Positions 1-9,325 are shown, counted from the first letter of the stretch. The stretch: DNA of 64,000 bases from Myripristis murdjan (GCF_902150065.1 NC_043990.1:2183617-2247616), one strand, 5' to 3'. Notes: a model not told the origin generated them from the letters alone. Program-made: numbers and translations.

Positions 1-204
1 ACCAACGTTTAGCCTGGTACCAACAGAAAGATGGAGAAATTCCGAAACTCCTCATTTACTATGCTAATACTCGAGCATCAGGGATTCCAGGTCGTTTTAC
101 AGGCAGTGGATCAGGGAGTGACTTCACTCTGACCATCAGTGGAGTCCAGGCTGAAGATGCAGCAGTTTACTCCTGTCAGAGTTACCACAGTGGTGGAGTG
201 TTCA
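1..204 (+). CDS. Ig light-chain V segment, family A, 3' part (V0; cut by window start)
   Basis: The visible part runs from the end of CDR1 ([11 protein letters not shown]) through framework 2 ([17 protein letters not shown]), framework 3 ([18 protein letters not shown]) to the second cysteine in [13 protein letters not shown]. The usual YYC is YSC here, which still keeps the cysteine. The exon stops directly at a heptamer, so this is an unrearranged germline V. The leader and framework 1 lie before the window. It belongs to the same family as the V genes at 8.4, 18.2, 20.3, 33.1, 44.6 and 61.0 kb. It is on the opposite strand to the J and C segments, so joining to them would be inversional. 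Confidence 0.93.
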
Positions 205-232
205 CACAGTGAAAAAGCGTCGTACAAAAACC
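205..232 (+). other. V0 recombination signal (12-RSS)
   Basis: Heptamer CACAGTG, 12-base spacer, nonamer ACAAAAACC. Consensus signal in the V (12-spacer) configuration. Confidence 0.95.
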
Positions 233-309
233 TCCCTCAGTCAGACTGAACAGAAACTGAAGCGACTGCTGCAGCTGGAAGCTACTGCAGGGACTGATAC
301 AGTTCACTG

Positions 310-310
310 A

Positions 311-360
<50 letters not shown>
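310..360. repeat. (CA)n microsatellite 3' of V0
   Basis: About 25 CA units start some 75 bases after the RSS nonamer. The same dinucleotide tract follows nearly every family A V gene at the same place, with a different length in each copy. Confidence 0.95.
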
Positions 361-362
<2 letters not shown>

Positions 363-639
363 TTGATAAGAACATATGATCTTGTTGATAGTGTCAGTGT
401 CAGTTTTCCCTCTGAGCTTCAAACAGCCACCTCCCACCTCAACAAGCTGAAAGTTCCCCCAAATGAAGAGGACAGTTCCAGTGAAGAAGCCCAATCAGAA
501 ACATTCAAAGCACAACAACATGGAGCAAAGTGAGCTGCCCTGATGCCGACCCCCAAACCACTGCTGAATGATCCAAACAGCTTATCCCCCACACATCAAC
601 ATCCATTCACTGACCACACAGCAAAACGTCACATACACA

Positions 640-912
640 TCAGTAACAATGTATGCCGAGGCTAATACCAATAGTGCAATAAAATGTCTGTGAAACAGAT
701 TACATGTTACATTAGTGTCGCGTCACTGTTCAGTGTGTTTATGGCTGTGGGATAAAAACTGTTCCAGAATCGTGTGTTGCGTGTTTTGATGGATTTGTAT
801 CTTCTGCCAGATGGCAAAAGTTCAAAAAGGTGGTGGGCAGGGTGGAAAGGATCCTTGATTATGCTGTGTGACTTCTGCAAACAGCACGAGGTGAAGATTA
901 ATAGTGCCATTG
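640..912 (-). mobile_element. LINE 3' fragment (L2/CR1-like ORF2 C-terminus)
   Basis: The minus strand encodes the extreme C-terminus of a non-LTR reverse-transcriptase ORF (KDPFHPAHHLFELLPSGRR, then a TRFWNSFYPTAI-like stretch). It matches in kind the end of the nearly full-length LINE at 38.7-42.0 kb (LFTLLPSGKRYRSI). Equivalent fragments lie at 34138-34341 and 61998-62201 in the same position relative to V and C. The insertion is therefore older than the duplication of those three units. The 361-640 stretch is the V 3' flank shared by those units. Confidence 0.75.
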
Positions 913-982
913 TTTTAAATTCAGGTCATTGTTCAAACTAGCACTCATTCCCATATGCTGATGGTAATTTTTAAAATTTTTA

Positions 983-1925
983 TAATAATAATAATAATAA
1001 TAATAATCCATTTCATTTATATAGCACTTTTCAATCATCCAAAGATGCTTACAATCAAAAGGGCAGGTAACAGGCAGAAGGAAAAAACAAACAAAATAAG
1101 GAGGACAAGCAAGGAAAAATACAGATAACATGACATCGCGGAAAATACCTCATGTTAGTACATATACACACATACAGATAACGTGACATCACAAGAGATA
1201 CCTCATGTTAAGCACAGAGACACACATACAGATTACATGGCATCGCGAGAGATTCCTCATGTTAATAGACAGGAGAGGAGGGGGGGTCAAGGGGAGGGAG
1301 AGGGAGACCAGGGGAGATCAAAGGCTTGGGAAAAAAGGTGAATGAATGAATCAATGAAAAAAAAATTATTTCGGTCAGGTCATTTAAATTTACACTGTTT
1401 ACCAGGAAAAATGAATAAATAAATAAACAAATAAATACACATTCTGTCAGTATAAATGAAAATAACCACAACCGAAAAGGCATAGGCTGAAGCTAGCACT
1501 TATTTTCACCTACCCTTCTTATCAGATCAGCTTGATCAGATCAAATTTTTTCAAAACATGGGGGGGTTGTGTTGTTTGATGGGGAGCCAGTGGAGGGTTT
1601 GGAGGACAGGAGTGATGTGATCACGGGACCGGGTGTGTGTCAGGAGGCGGGCAGCAGAGTTTTGAACCATCTGGAGTTCATGGAGGGAATGGGAGGTGAT
1701 GCCAGAGTTGCAGTAGTCGAGGCGGATTGAGATGAGGCCGTGGATGATTGTTTCAGCAGCAAGCTGAGAGAGGCAGTGACGGATTTTAGCAATGCAGCGG
1801 AGGTGGAAGTAGGAGGTCTTGACAATGGATTTAACATGAGGCTCAAATGAGAGGGTAGGGTCCAGGATGATTATAATTGTGAATAATGAGAGCAATGAGA
1901 GCAAGTTTTCTCCAGTAATAAAAGC
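983..1925 (-). mobile_element. LINE 3' fragment with (ATT)n tail, internally deleted
   Basis: On the minus strand this reads as the 3' half of a LINE: an RT C-terminal segment (LDPTLSFEPHVKSIVKTS, then LDYCNSGITSHSLHELQMVQN and RSRDHITPVLQ), followed by a 3' UTR ending in a tract with 'atttatatagcac' and a terminal (ATT)n. It is the paralogue of 34420-35795, but the part corresponding to about 34975-35455 is missing here. Plain LINE debris in the V-to-C spacer. Confidence 0.75.
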
Positions 1926-2148
1926 AGTAACAAAGCACATGAAAGATGCTTGGCCTAATCACTACTTTGGCTGGGAAGCATTATTCTGAATTAAATGAAG
2001 CTTTCCTGAAGTTTGACACCCTCATTTACATTTTGAAATCTTACAGTATGTGTGCCAGCTGAACCTAAAATCCACTCCTCCATCCTCGTGCTTTAAAATC
2101 AGTGTCAGTCGGGACAAAGGACATAAACTTATTTGGTAAAAAGATTTT

Positions 2149-2154
2149 TTTTAT
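2149..2154 (-). terminator. C1 polyadenylation signal
   Basis: AATAAA on the minus strand about 210 bases after the C1 stop codon. A T-rich run adjoins it. Equivalent signals occur downstream of C2 to C4. Confidence 0.55.
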
Positions 2155-2217
2155 TACTTTAACACATATAGAGTATCAGCATTACAGCAAGAAAAATAAA
2201 TGATTATTTAAAGATTT

Positions 2218-2240
2218 AATGAGAGAGAGAGAAAGAGTGA

Positions 2241-2288
<48 letters not shown>
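2218..2288. repeat. (GA)n tract in C1 3' UTR
   Basis: A purine tract of about 70 bases, mostly GA, some 75 bases past the C1 stop, so it would be in the 3' UTR as (CU)n. The same tract, at different lengths, follows C2, C4 and C5. It is short after C3 (about 26950). Confidence 0.9.
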
Positions 2289-2291
<3 letters not shown>

Positions 2292-2361
2292 GAGGCAGAG
2301 TGCAGAGTGAGAGCAGCTGCAGAGTGAAACCAGTAGCAGAAGTCCCAGTGAGTCAGGTCAG

Positions 2362-2690
2362 TTACTGGGAACACTGGTCTCTCCTCAGTGTCTCGGCCTG
2401 CAGAGACTGGGAGCCCTGGGTGGCCTCACAGGTGACAGAGCCCAGCTTCTTCCACTGGTCTGCAGTGAGCCTCAGGGTGCTGCTCCAGCTGTAGAGGCCG
2501 TCCTTCTCCAGCACCCCGGGGCTCCTGCTCTGCTCCCAGCTGCTGCTGCTGCTGCTGCTGCCGTCCACCTTCCAGGCCAGCCTCCAGTCTGAGGGGAAGC
2601 CCTTGTTGGCCAGGCACATGAGTGTGGCCCTCCCCTGCTGCAGCTCCTCTCTGGAGGGGGGCAGCACCGTCAGGGTGGGAGGGGCGTCAC
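2362..2690 (-). CDS. Ig light-chain constant domain exon C1
   Basis: Single C1-set immunoglobulin exon. A minus-strand acceptor CTCCTAG precedes GTGACGCC ([16 protein letters not shown]). The domain has the first cysteine in [12 protein letters not shown], tryptophan in LAWKVDG, the second cysteine in [10 protein letters not shown], and a penultimate-region cysteine in RRDQCSQ that would bond the heavy chain. The stop is TAA at 2362-2364. It enters in phase 1, matching the J donors, so J...GGA-A joins to GT to give Ser. A run of seven serines (CTG repeat on the plus strand) sits after KVDG. Its partner J segments are J1a and J1b, about 1.0 and 1.4 kb upstream. Confidence 0.96.
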
Positions 2691-2789
2691 CTAGGAGACA
2701 CCAATCAGCTTAGAGGGCGGGAAATAAGCAGCTGGCAGTCAGTCAGCGGGCGGTTGGACACCTTTACTGTGTGAGAGTCCATTTTCCCC

Positions 2790-2889
2790 TTTAAGGACTT
2801 TCTGTCAGATGGTTTTTATGCTCCAGCAGTCACTCACTCACACCCTGTTTCACTTCCCTTTAAGAAGCCTCTCATGCACATCAGCACAG
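2790..2889. promoter_or_regulatory. Conserved ~95-bp block in J1-C1 intron (candidate enhancer piece)
   Basis: This block, with CAGATGG (E-box-like), AAGGACTTTCTG (resembling a kappa-B site) and CACTTCCCTTTAAG, lies about 100 bases upstream of C. A near-identical block is found in the V-V spacers (for example 17580-17678). The kappa intronic enhancer of mammals is in the J-C intron and uses kappa-B and E-box sites. That comparison is only an inference here. Confidence 0.4.
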
Positions 2890-3666
2890 AAAGAGAACTC
2901 ATATGAACACAAATATATCAGTACACTTAACTGATAAAAATGAAAATTATTTGGCTACTCAATAAAAAATATCCCTCATCACTAATGCTATGTTTCTTCA
3001 ACAATTTAGGGAACAGAAAAAAACATGGAACTTCACAGTTTCAATAATTTACAGTTTTTGTCATTACAAATTGTGTTTTGTTTAAAATCAAAATGAATGC
3101 ACACTAAAATAGTTGCTGCTTTGAAGAAATCTGAACAAGAACATCTACAACTGAAATAAACTTTTGTTGAGTATTTTTCTGCCAAAAAATGTTCAGCAAA
3201 ACTGATTACAGCCAGAAAAAACAGACAAAATAATGTATCAAATTATTTTCATCCCACATGTGAAATTAAGAGTATGAAAATTGGATACATTTATAGATTA
3301 TAATCCTGATCCCCACTCTGTTCAAATTAGTTTTCATTCAGCTTCACATGTCATGTAAAAATACTAAATTAAAATCAGTTTGGTCAAACAGTCTGAAGGA
3401 ACCAAAGCTTTGCATTCAAGTTTTCTAACTTTGAAGCTGGTCAGTTTTAAACATTTTTCACAATTTATAATGAAAAGTCGAAAAGAAGTACTGAGTCAAA
3501 CTAAGTGGTTAAGGAGAAAAACAGGCAAGAAAAAACAGTTACTATAAGTGATGGAAATTAAAAAAATACATGTTAAAACCAACCACTAACACTCATACAG
3601 AAGAATAAAAGTAAGCCAGCAGCAGTAACACATTACATGATATTTAATATTTGTGCAGAAACTTAC

Positions 3667-3704
3667 TTCCAACATCCAGTCTGGTTCCTCCACCAAAAGT
3701 CCAC
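3667..3704 (-). CDS. Light-chain J segment J1a
   Basis: 38-base exon encoding [12 protein letters not shown], with the FGxG J motif. It lies between a 23-RSS heptamer and a GTAAGT splice donor (phase 1). It is the J nearest to C1, in the same orientation. Its upstream flank differs from that of J1b (CTTTGTCAGAGAAAGC against CTTTGAAAACAACAAAC on the plus strand), which allows J2 and J3 to be recognised as fusions. Confidence 0.95.
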
Positions 3705-3743
3705 CACAGTGATACAAACTCATTGAGCCGCTGTACAAAAACC
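3705..3743 (-). other. J1a recombination signal (23-RSS)
   Basis: On the minus strand: nonamer GGTTTTTGT, 23-base spacer, heptamer CACTGTG. Confidence 0.95.
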
Positions 3744-4098
3744 TCTGACTGTAGAGAGACACGGCTCTCTCACTTTGTCAGAGAAAGCAACAACTACAAG
3801 CCCTCAAGATGCCACTTTAAAGAAATTATCTGGAATAAATGGTTTCTCTTCCGGTTGTAATGAACTTCATTTTAATAAACTTAAAATGACCTCAAATTAA
3901 AAAAATTTGATTGATCATTTGGATTCAGTTTTTCAAAGTCTCCTCTGATTTCACTACTTAGAGATCACTGTTGGCTTAAAATCAGATATTAACATGGAAA
4001 ATCAAGTGTGGCAGTTTGTTTCATGAAGTGCAGAAAATATGAAAAAATGACAATATTTTCCTAATAGATTGATAAGAACATGAAATAATTAAACTTAC

Positions 4099-4136
4099 TT
4101 CCAAACTCCAGTCTGGTTCCTCCACCAAAAGTGTTC
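4099..4136 (-). CDS. Light-chain J segment J1b
   Basis: 38-base exon encoding [12 protein letters not shown], with donor GTAAGT in phase 1. It is the second, V-proximal J of unit 1, 432 bases from J1a. It differs from J1a in its C-terminal residues (LEFG against LDVG). Confidence 0.95.
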
Positions 4137-4175
4137 CACAGTGATACAAACTCATTGAGGCGCCGTACAAAAACC
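4137..4175 (-). other. J1b recombination signal (23-RSS)
   Basis: Nonamer GGTTTTTGT, 23-base spacer, heptamer CACTGTG on the minus strand. Confidence 0.95.
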
Positions 4176-4419
4176 TCTGACTGTAGAGAGACACGGCTCT
4201 CTCACTTTGAAAACAACAAACTCACTGAGATCAGCCTCAGGTTTTACAACTTAATAACAACTGACTGATGTATTATCACTAGCCATCAAACTATGTCAAA
4301 AATTATCAATATTGATTATATTTATTTTTTTTCATATTTTTTTGGCAGTGAAACTGATTTCTTCACCAGTGAAATAAAACACAATGATTTCTCTCATACC
4401 CATTATCATCATTTTCATC

Positions 4420-4600
4420 ATTCACAATTATAAAAGTAAAACATGATATCCTCAGCATACGGTGATATCTTATGAGTTTGACTTCTGATTTTGGTGCCTG
4501 AAATACTTTCATGTGTGTTTAAAGCCTCTACAGGGGGCTGAAGTACTGAGGTCAATAAAACAGATGATAAAGGACATGCTTTACAATAAAATAAAATAAA
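4420..4600 (-). mobile_element. L1-type RT fragment (YADD region)
   Basis: The minus-strand reading ACPLSSVLLTSVLQP...SPYAEDIMFYF is the palm region of an L1-like reverse transcriptase, with YADD changed to YAED. The same fragment is at 38261-38443 in unit 4, so it belongs to the ancestral unit. It is far too short to be active. Confidence 0.6.
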
Positions 4601-4699
4601 AAAAATACAACAATAAAAACACAAAGTGCATATCAATATAAAGTACAACAATAAAATAACAAATATAAAATATAAAAGCACACTAATTAAAAGCCTGCG

Positions 4700-4703
<4 letters not shown>

Positions 4704-4732
<29 letters not shown>
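4704..4732. repeat. (TA)n microsatellite
   Basis: About 14 TA units in the J1-to-V1 spacer. The rest of 4733-5560 holds the unit-conserved flank (4800-4960; compare 15440-15720 and 38440-38680) and a (GT)n at about 5303-5338. No gene seen. Confidence 0.85.
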
Positions 4733-4737
<5 letters not shown>

Positions 4738-5299
4738 TGTGCTGTTTCTTATATTAAGAGAAGATGGCATTTGACTGAACTGAGAGGTTTTTTAAGTAGT
4801 ATTGAGGCTCAACAATCTGGGTTGCCATGGTAACTGTTTAATACATCGCTAAGCCATGAGTCACCATTCCTACAGCATTCCGATGTGGACAAAATTGCTG
4901 CATATGAAAGTGACAGTGGAGCTGACATACAGTGTGTGCTGTTCAGAGGGCGACGTGTGTACAGAGAAATAAGGAAGATTAAAGATGTAGGAAATTATTT
5001 CTCAAAGTCTCCCAAGACCAGGTTTTTTTGTTTGTCAGTTTGCTGATTCCGTGTGATGTCTGTCTGGAAGTGAGCAGGAAGTGACAGGAAAACACAGCTG
5101 TCGGACAGACAAAGACGCTTATCCCTGGTAGGAGATAAGGAGCCTGCACTGAGGTGTCTAAGAATACCAACAAGTCCTCCAGCCCATGTGACCACAAAGG
5201 TTGTGTGTTCCTCCTCTCTAACACAAACAACAGGAGCATTTCCTAAATATGTAGATTCACACAAAACTAATCCTCTCCATTATGACTTCTGAACCACTA

Positions 5300-5339
<40 letters not shown>

Positions 5340-5559
5340 AGCAGAGACCCTACCCTCTGTCTGGACTTTCTTGTTTTGCTGAGCTCAGGACCCTTATGGG
5401 CGTCAGCCTTTGAGCAGAGGGTGTGACGCTCCCAGTCAATCACAGTGCAACACAGTGCCAGATCGATAGCACCACATCCTTCAGGTGAAAATCATGAACA
5501 CAGGGAAAAAGGAAAACTAGTGAGGCAAAACGAGTGGACAAAGCTGCTTCTACAAAGAG

Positions 5560-5938
5560 AGTGAAGCTGTGGTTGGCTTTCACCTGCTGGCCAGCACTGA
5601 GGGAGAGGAGGAGGATGAAGAGCGACACGCTGTTGGTCTGTTTGCTGTTGGACAGGAAGGAGCTGGCGAGCCAAATATTTCTTCCAGGATGGTGACGTTA
5701 CATTTGAGTGGATGTTTCATTCCATTGCCATCCACGGAAAGGAAATCTGGCAACTGGTGCTTAGCTCAGCCAGGGAGGGAGGAGCCAACTTTGAATGTTA
5801 TGTTTACAAACCACAGCCAAAAAAGTCCTACTCATTCTGCCTTTCAGCTGAGAGGACCTTTGTCATCATGGTGACTATAACAAACATGCAGAAAGGAAAG
5901 GAACCAAACACCTGCAAAAGACGCTGGTTGCCATGTTG
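5560..5938 (+). other. Unidentified coding-like stretch
   Basis: One plus-strand frame stays open across about 100 codons and ends in TGA at 5937-5939. It reads ...AKYFFQDGDVTFEWMFH...IWQLVLSSAREGGANFECYVYKPQ...CLSAERTFVIMVTI. The composition looks protein-like rather than random, with alternating hydrophobic beta-strand-like segments. I do not recognise the family and no splice signals are convincing. It is absent from the equivalent place in units 2-4, so it may be an insertion or a captured exon fragment. Confidence 0.3.
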
Positions 5939-6417
5939 AGGGTTCTGTGTAGGGATGATCTATTAAACACCCCTTATTATTATTTAAATTAGCAAAGGAG
6001 GTCAATTAACTCTAAAACTATAGGTAAGTATGGGTTGTAATAAGCTGCTTGGACAAACAACCTGTGCGGTCGTTTTTTGGTGGAAGATGACACAGCTTGT
6101 TTCAGGACCTATAACATTGATTATGCAAATGATCTTACAACACGATGCAATAAATTGTCTGTGGTCAGAGGATATTGAATTTCTTGTGATTGAACGAAAG
6201 GCAGTATTTCTGAACAAGAAACAAGAGAAAAAAAAAATAACAAGAACAAGTTTGAAAGTTCTTTCGACCAAAAATATAAACTACAAATTTAGAAGTACTT
6301 TCTTAAATTCTCTCTGAAAAACATAGTTGCGTGAGTACAAGAATGAAGGGCAAAGTCTCTAGTGTTTTAGTGTCTCTGCAGCTGTTGAGTCAGATCAGTT
6401 CCTCTCCAGCTGAGGGA

Positions 6418-6445
6418 GGTTTTTGTACGACGTTGTTTCACTGTG
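6418..6445 (-). other. V1 recombination signal (12-RSS)
   Basis: On the minus strand: heptamer CACAGTG, 12-base spacer, nonamer ACAAAAACC. Confidence 0.95.
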
Positions 6446-7010
6446 TGAGTGGCCAGCCATTATAGTGCTGACAGTAGTAAACTCCTAAATCTTCAGCCTG
6501 GACTCCACTGATGGTCAGAGTGAAGTCAGTATTAGATCCACTTCCACTAAAACGACTAGAAACCCCAGACTGACGGGTTGTGATCTTATATATTAGAAGT
6601 TTAGGAGCTTCTCCAGGTTTCTGAAGGTACCAACTGAGGAAGCTAACATATAAACTGGCTTTACATCTGATAGAGACAGTCTGTCCTGGACTAACAGACT
6701 GAGATCCAGGAGACTGAGTCAGAGTGATTTCTCCTGATGAATCTGGAAAATATCCAAAAGAGCAGAAGGGTTATTGAGACAAATACAGCTTGGAGAAAGA
6801 TGATGAATATGAAAACAGAAGAGGAGGATTTCTTTAACATGGAGAACAGATGGAAGAAGGTGAATGCTGCTGGTCTCAGTGTTTCTCCATCACAGCAGAA
6901 GATGATTGTGGTAAAGCTGGTTGCATCCTGAAGCCAAGTTTTCAGAAGAGAGTCTCACCCTGAACAAGGAGCCCCAGGGTGCCCAGCAGGAGAATCTGTG
7001 ACATCATCAT
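6446..7010 (-). CDS. Ig light-chain V segment, family B (V1)
   Basis: Two exons. Leader 7010-6959 ([17 protein letters not shown]; donor GTGAGA) joins V exon 6742-6446 (acceptor TTTTCCAG) in phase 1, giving [16 protein letters not shown]. The V exon has the first cysteine in SIRCKAS, tryptophan in SWYLQKPG, framework 3 [13 protein letters not shown] and the second cysteine in [14 protein letters not shown]. It ends at the heptamer. No stops or frameshifts. It is in the same orientation as J1a, J1b and C1, so joining would delete the intervening DNA. It forms a divergent pair with V2. The penultimate framework reads SNTDFTL, unusual among the B genes. Confidence 0.94.
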
Positions 7011-7105
7011 TGTGCTGCCGGCGTGTCAGTGGCTCTGAAAGGCCTGGACAGCCACTGATCAACACTGGCCTCTTAACGGGTGGAGAGCAGAGAGGCAGGA
7101 CACAT

Positions 7106-7107
7106 AT

Positions 7108-7113
<6 letters not shown>
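7106..7113 (-). promoter_or_regulatory. V1 octamer-like promoter element
   Basis: ATGCAAAC on the plus strand (GTTTGCAT on the coding strand), 7 of 8 bases of the Ig octamer. It is about 95 bases upstream of the leader ATG and directly beside a (CA)n tract. Confidence 0.6.
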
Positions 7114-7138
<25 letters not shown>

Positions 7139-7846
7139 TACGTAGGATACTCGTTTGGATAGGCTTTCACAAATGATAGGGGAAATTATTGAAAGCCATT
7201 GTTATTCACTATAAGAATGATTATTTATTAACCAAGGCAGTTTTACTTACAGATAGGCAAAATAATTACTGATCACAACTCTGTCTATTGGTGATCAGAC
7301 CAGTTAATACCAGGGATATTACCTTACTACTGATAGCCCAAACATACAAATGTATGGATTGTAAGGGTATGACTCGATAAAATGAAGTTATAGCATGGAC
7401 TAATCAACCACCATGGACCTGGAAACTGCACCGTGTAGTTCTGAATGTTAATAAGGTCTATCTTGTGAGAGTGTGAGCCAGTTATAGATTAGCACAGCGG
7501 GTTAAAATGAACACCAGGGACCTAAGCAAAGTGTGCTGGAGAGGCACCAGCAACCCTCCTGGATGGGACTGCCCGGCCAAACAAATGTGTTTCAGTCACC
7601 TGGTAACTTGGGGGCCATCAACTAAAGTACCACATGGGCGTTCTCCTCTTAAGGCAGGATGCAGTGTCTACTAAACATTGTCAGATTTAAATAATTGGAA
7701 TTAAGTCGGTCACATGTTCAATAACACGTTACATCCAAGTAAGGACACCTGTTATTGGTCTCGGCTGCTAGGGAGGAATTGGTTTGATGAGCACAGATCT
7801 GTGTCATCTTCCTCCAAGATGGCTTGTTCCAAGACACACACACAAA

Positions 7847-7888
<42 letters not shown>

Positions 7889-8318
7889 GCCAGGCTTTCA
7901 AATGGACTGAGAGACGGATACATCTGATGAAAAAACAGCATCAGGCTTAAAGGAGGTTCACTGTTTCACTTCCCTTTAAGAAGCCTCCGATACACATCAG
8001 CACACACAAAATGATATGAACTGAAAACTTTTACATTACACTGGAAATAAAATGAGATCATACTTGTCTGTATTTAAAAAAAAATCTCCTCCATATCCTT
8101 TCATATACAGGCTCACTGTTACGAGTCAAGTACAAAGTTGGTTTTGATTATTTTGAGAGTGACGTGTAAATGTACTTACTAATACAGTGACTGCTCTGCA
8201 AAAATCTGGAAAAAGAAGCAGTAAGGTATGATACTAAATTTATGAATCAATTTATAAGCATGATGAGAGTAATGTGTGTCCCTGTTGGAGTGGGTCAGAG
8301 CATTTCCATAGAGAGCCA
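7114..8318. other. V1-V2 divergent spacer (unit 1 version)
   Basis: No gene seen. Most of the spacer conserved in units 2-5 has been replaced here by unrelated sequence (about 7140-7840) bounded by two (CA)n tracts (7113-7138 and 7846-7884). The shared spacer resumes at about 7885 (GTTTGCCAGGCTTTCA) with a further internal deletion. The conserved 95-bp block is reduced to 7942-8003. Confidence 0.7.
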
Positions 8319-8365
8319 CTTTGCATCAGCAGCACCATGCTCCAGTGCTCTGGGAGAGTTTATAG
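8319..8365 (+). promoter_or_regulatory. V2 promoter (octamer-like and TATA-like)
   Basis: CTTTGCAT at 8319-8326 (7 of 8 of ATTTGCAT) and TTTATAG at 8359-8365, about 80 bases before the leader ATG. Identical in all family A V genes. Confidence 0.7.
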
Positions 8366-8443
8366 TCCTGAGAGTTGAAGACTGGATGACTGACAGCTGT
8401 CCTTCATGACAACAGAAGCCCCAGAAATCCTCCTCATCCAAAC

Positions 8444-8917
8444 ATGACTTTGAGCTCCATCCTCATCTGGACTCTCCTCTGCTGCTGCTTGACAGGTAAA
8501 GTCCAGAGAATCAAAGTCCTCTCCTCTATGAAGATCCGTCCCTCTGAAATGAAGCGGAGAAAAGCATGACGCTGCTTTGTGTTTTTGTCTGTGTGTCCTC
8601 AGAGTCCAGAGGCCAGGTCACAGTGACTCAGCCTGGAGCAGTGAGGGCTGCTCTGGGAGCCTCCGTCACCATCACATGTAAAACCAGCCAGGATGTTCAT
8701 GGTGGGAGCTATTTAGCCTGGTACCAACAGAAAGATGGAGAAATTCCTAAACTCCTCATTTACTATGCTAATACTCGAGTATCAGGGATTCCAGATCGTT
8801 TTACAGGCAGTGGATCAGGGAGTGACTTCACTCTGACCATCAGTGGAGTCCAGGCTGAAGATGCAGCAGTTTACTACTGTCAGAGTTACCACTATATCAA
8901 CAGTAAAGATGTGTTCA
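8444..8917 (+). CDS. Ig light-chain V segment, family A (V2)
   Basis: Leader exon 8444-8495 ([17 protein letters not shown]; donor GTAAAG) and V exon 8603-8917 (acceptor GTCCTCAG), joined in phase 1 to give [19 protein letters not shown]. First cysteine in [18 protein letters not shown], framework 2 [19 protein letters not shown], framework 3 [16 protein letters not shown], second cysteine in [16 protein letters not shown]. The exon ends at the heptamer and is fully open. An in-frame ATG at 8566 inside the leader intron reads [12 protein letters not shown] into the V exon. I treat the spliced leader as the real start. Confidence 0.95.
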
Positions 8918-8945
8918 CACAGTGAAAAAGCATCGTACAAAAACC
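8918..8945 (+). other. V2 recombination signal (12-RSS)
   Basis: Heptamer CACAGTG, 12-base spacer, nonamer ACAAAAACC. Confidence 0.95.
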
Positions 8946-9026
8946 TCCTTCAGTCAGACTGAACAGAAACTGAAGTGACTGCTGCAGCTGGAAGCTACTG
9001 CAGGGACTGATACAGTTCACTGAGGA

Positions 9027-9036
9027 CACACACACA

Positions 9037-9074
<38 letters not shown>
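9027..9074. repeat. (CA)n microsatellite 3' of V2
   Basis: About 23 CA units with one TA interruption, in the position shared by all family A genes. The flank after it (9080-9240) matches the flank of V7 at 23050-23200, not that of V0, V10 or V14. Confidence 0.9.
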
Positions 9075-9078
<4 letters not shown>

Positions 9079-9325
9079 GTTTTGGTGGTGACAATGTAGA
9101 AATTTGATGATAGAGCACCATTACAGGTTTGCTGTTGGATGAAATTGAGATAAGCAAACAAAAGCTAATAATGAACACAGAGAAGTGTCTGCTTCTTTGT
9201 GAGCCTTCTAGCACAACTTCAAAGGTCTTCAACAAAAAAGAAGTGAAGACCAAAAGAATAAAAAGAATAATGAAAAAAAAAAAAACAAGTTAATGCCCCA
9301 ATGACCCATAGCCCCCCCTTGTGGT

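Noticed and set aside
310-494. Peptides of repeated Cys-Val
   Set aside because: Translations of (CA)n microsatellites.
2426-2617. Glutamine-rich frame (QQQQQQQ) overlapping each C exon
   Set aside because: Alternative frame of the serine repeat in the real constant exon, present only because the C exons are duplicated.
8566-8602. ATG at 8566 as the true start of V2
   Set aside because: A proper leader exon with donor and the conserved phase 1 join lies upstream; the ATG is inside the intron. Kept only as a finding.
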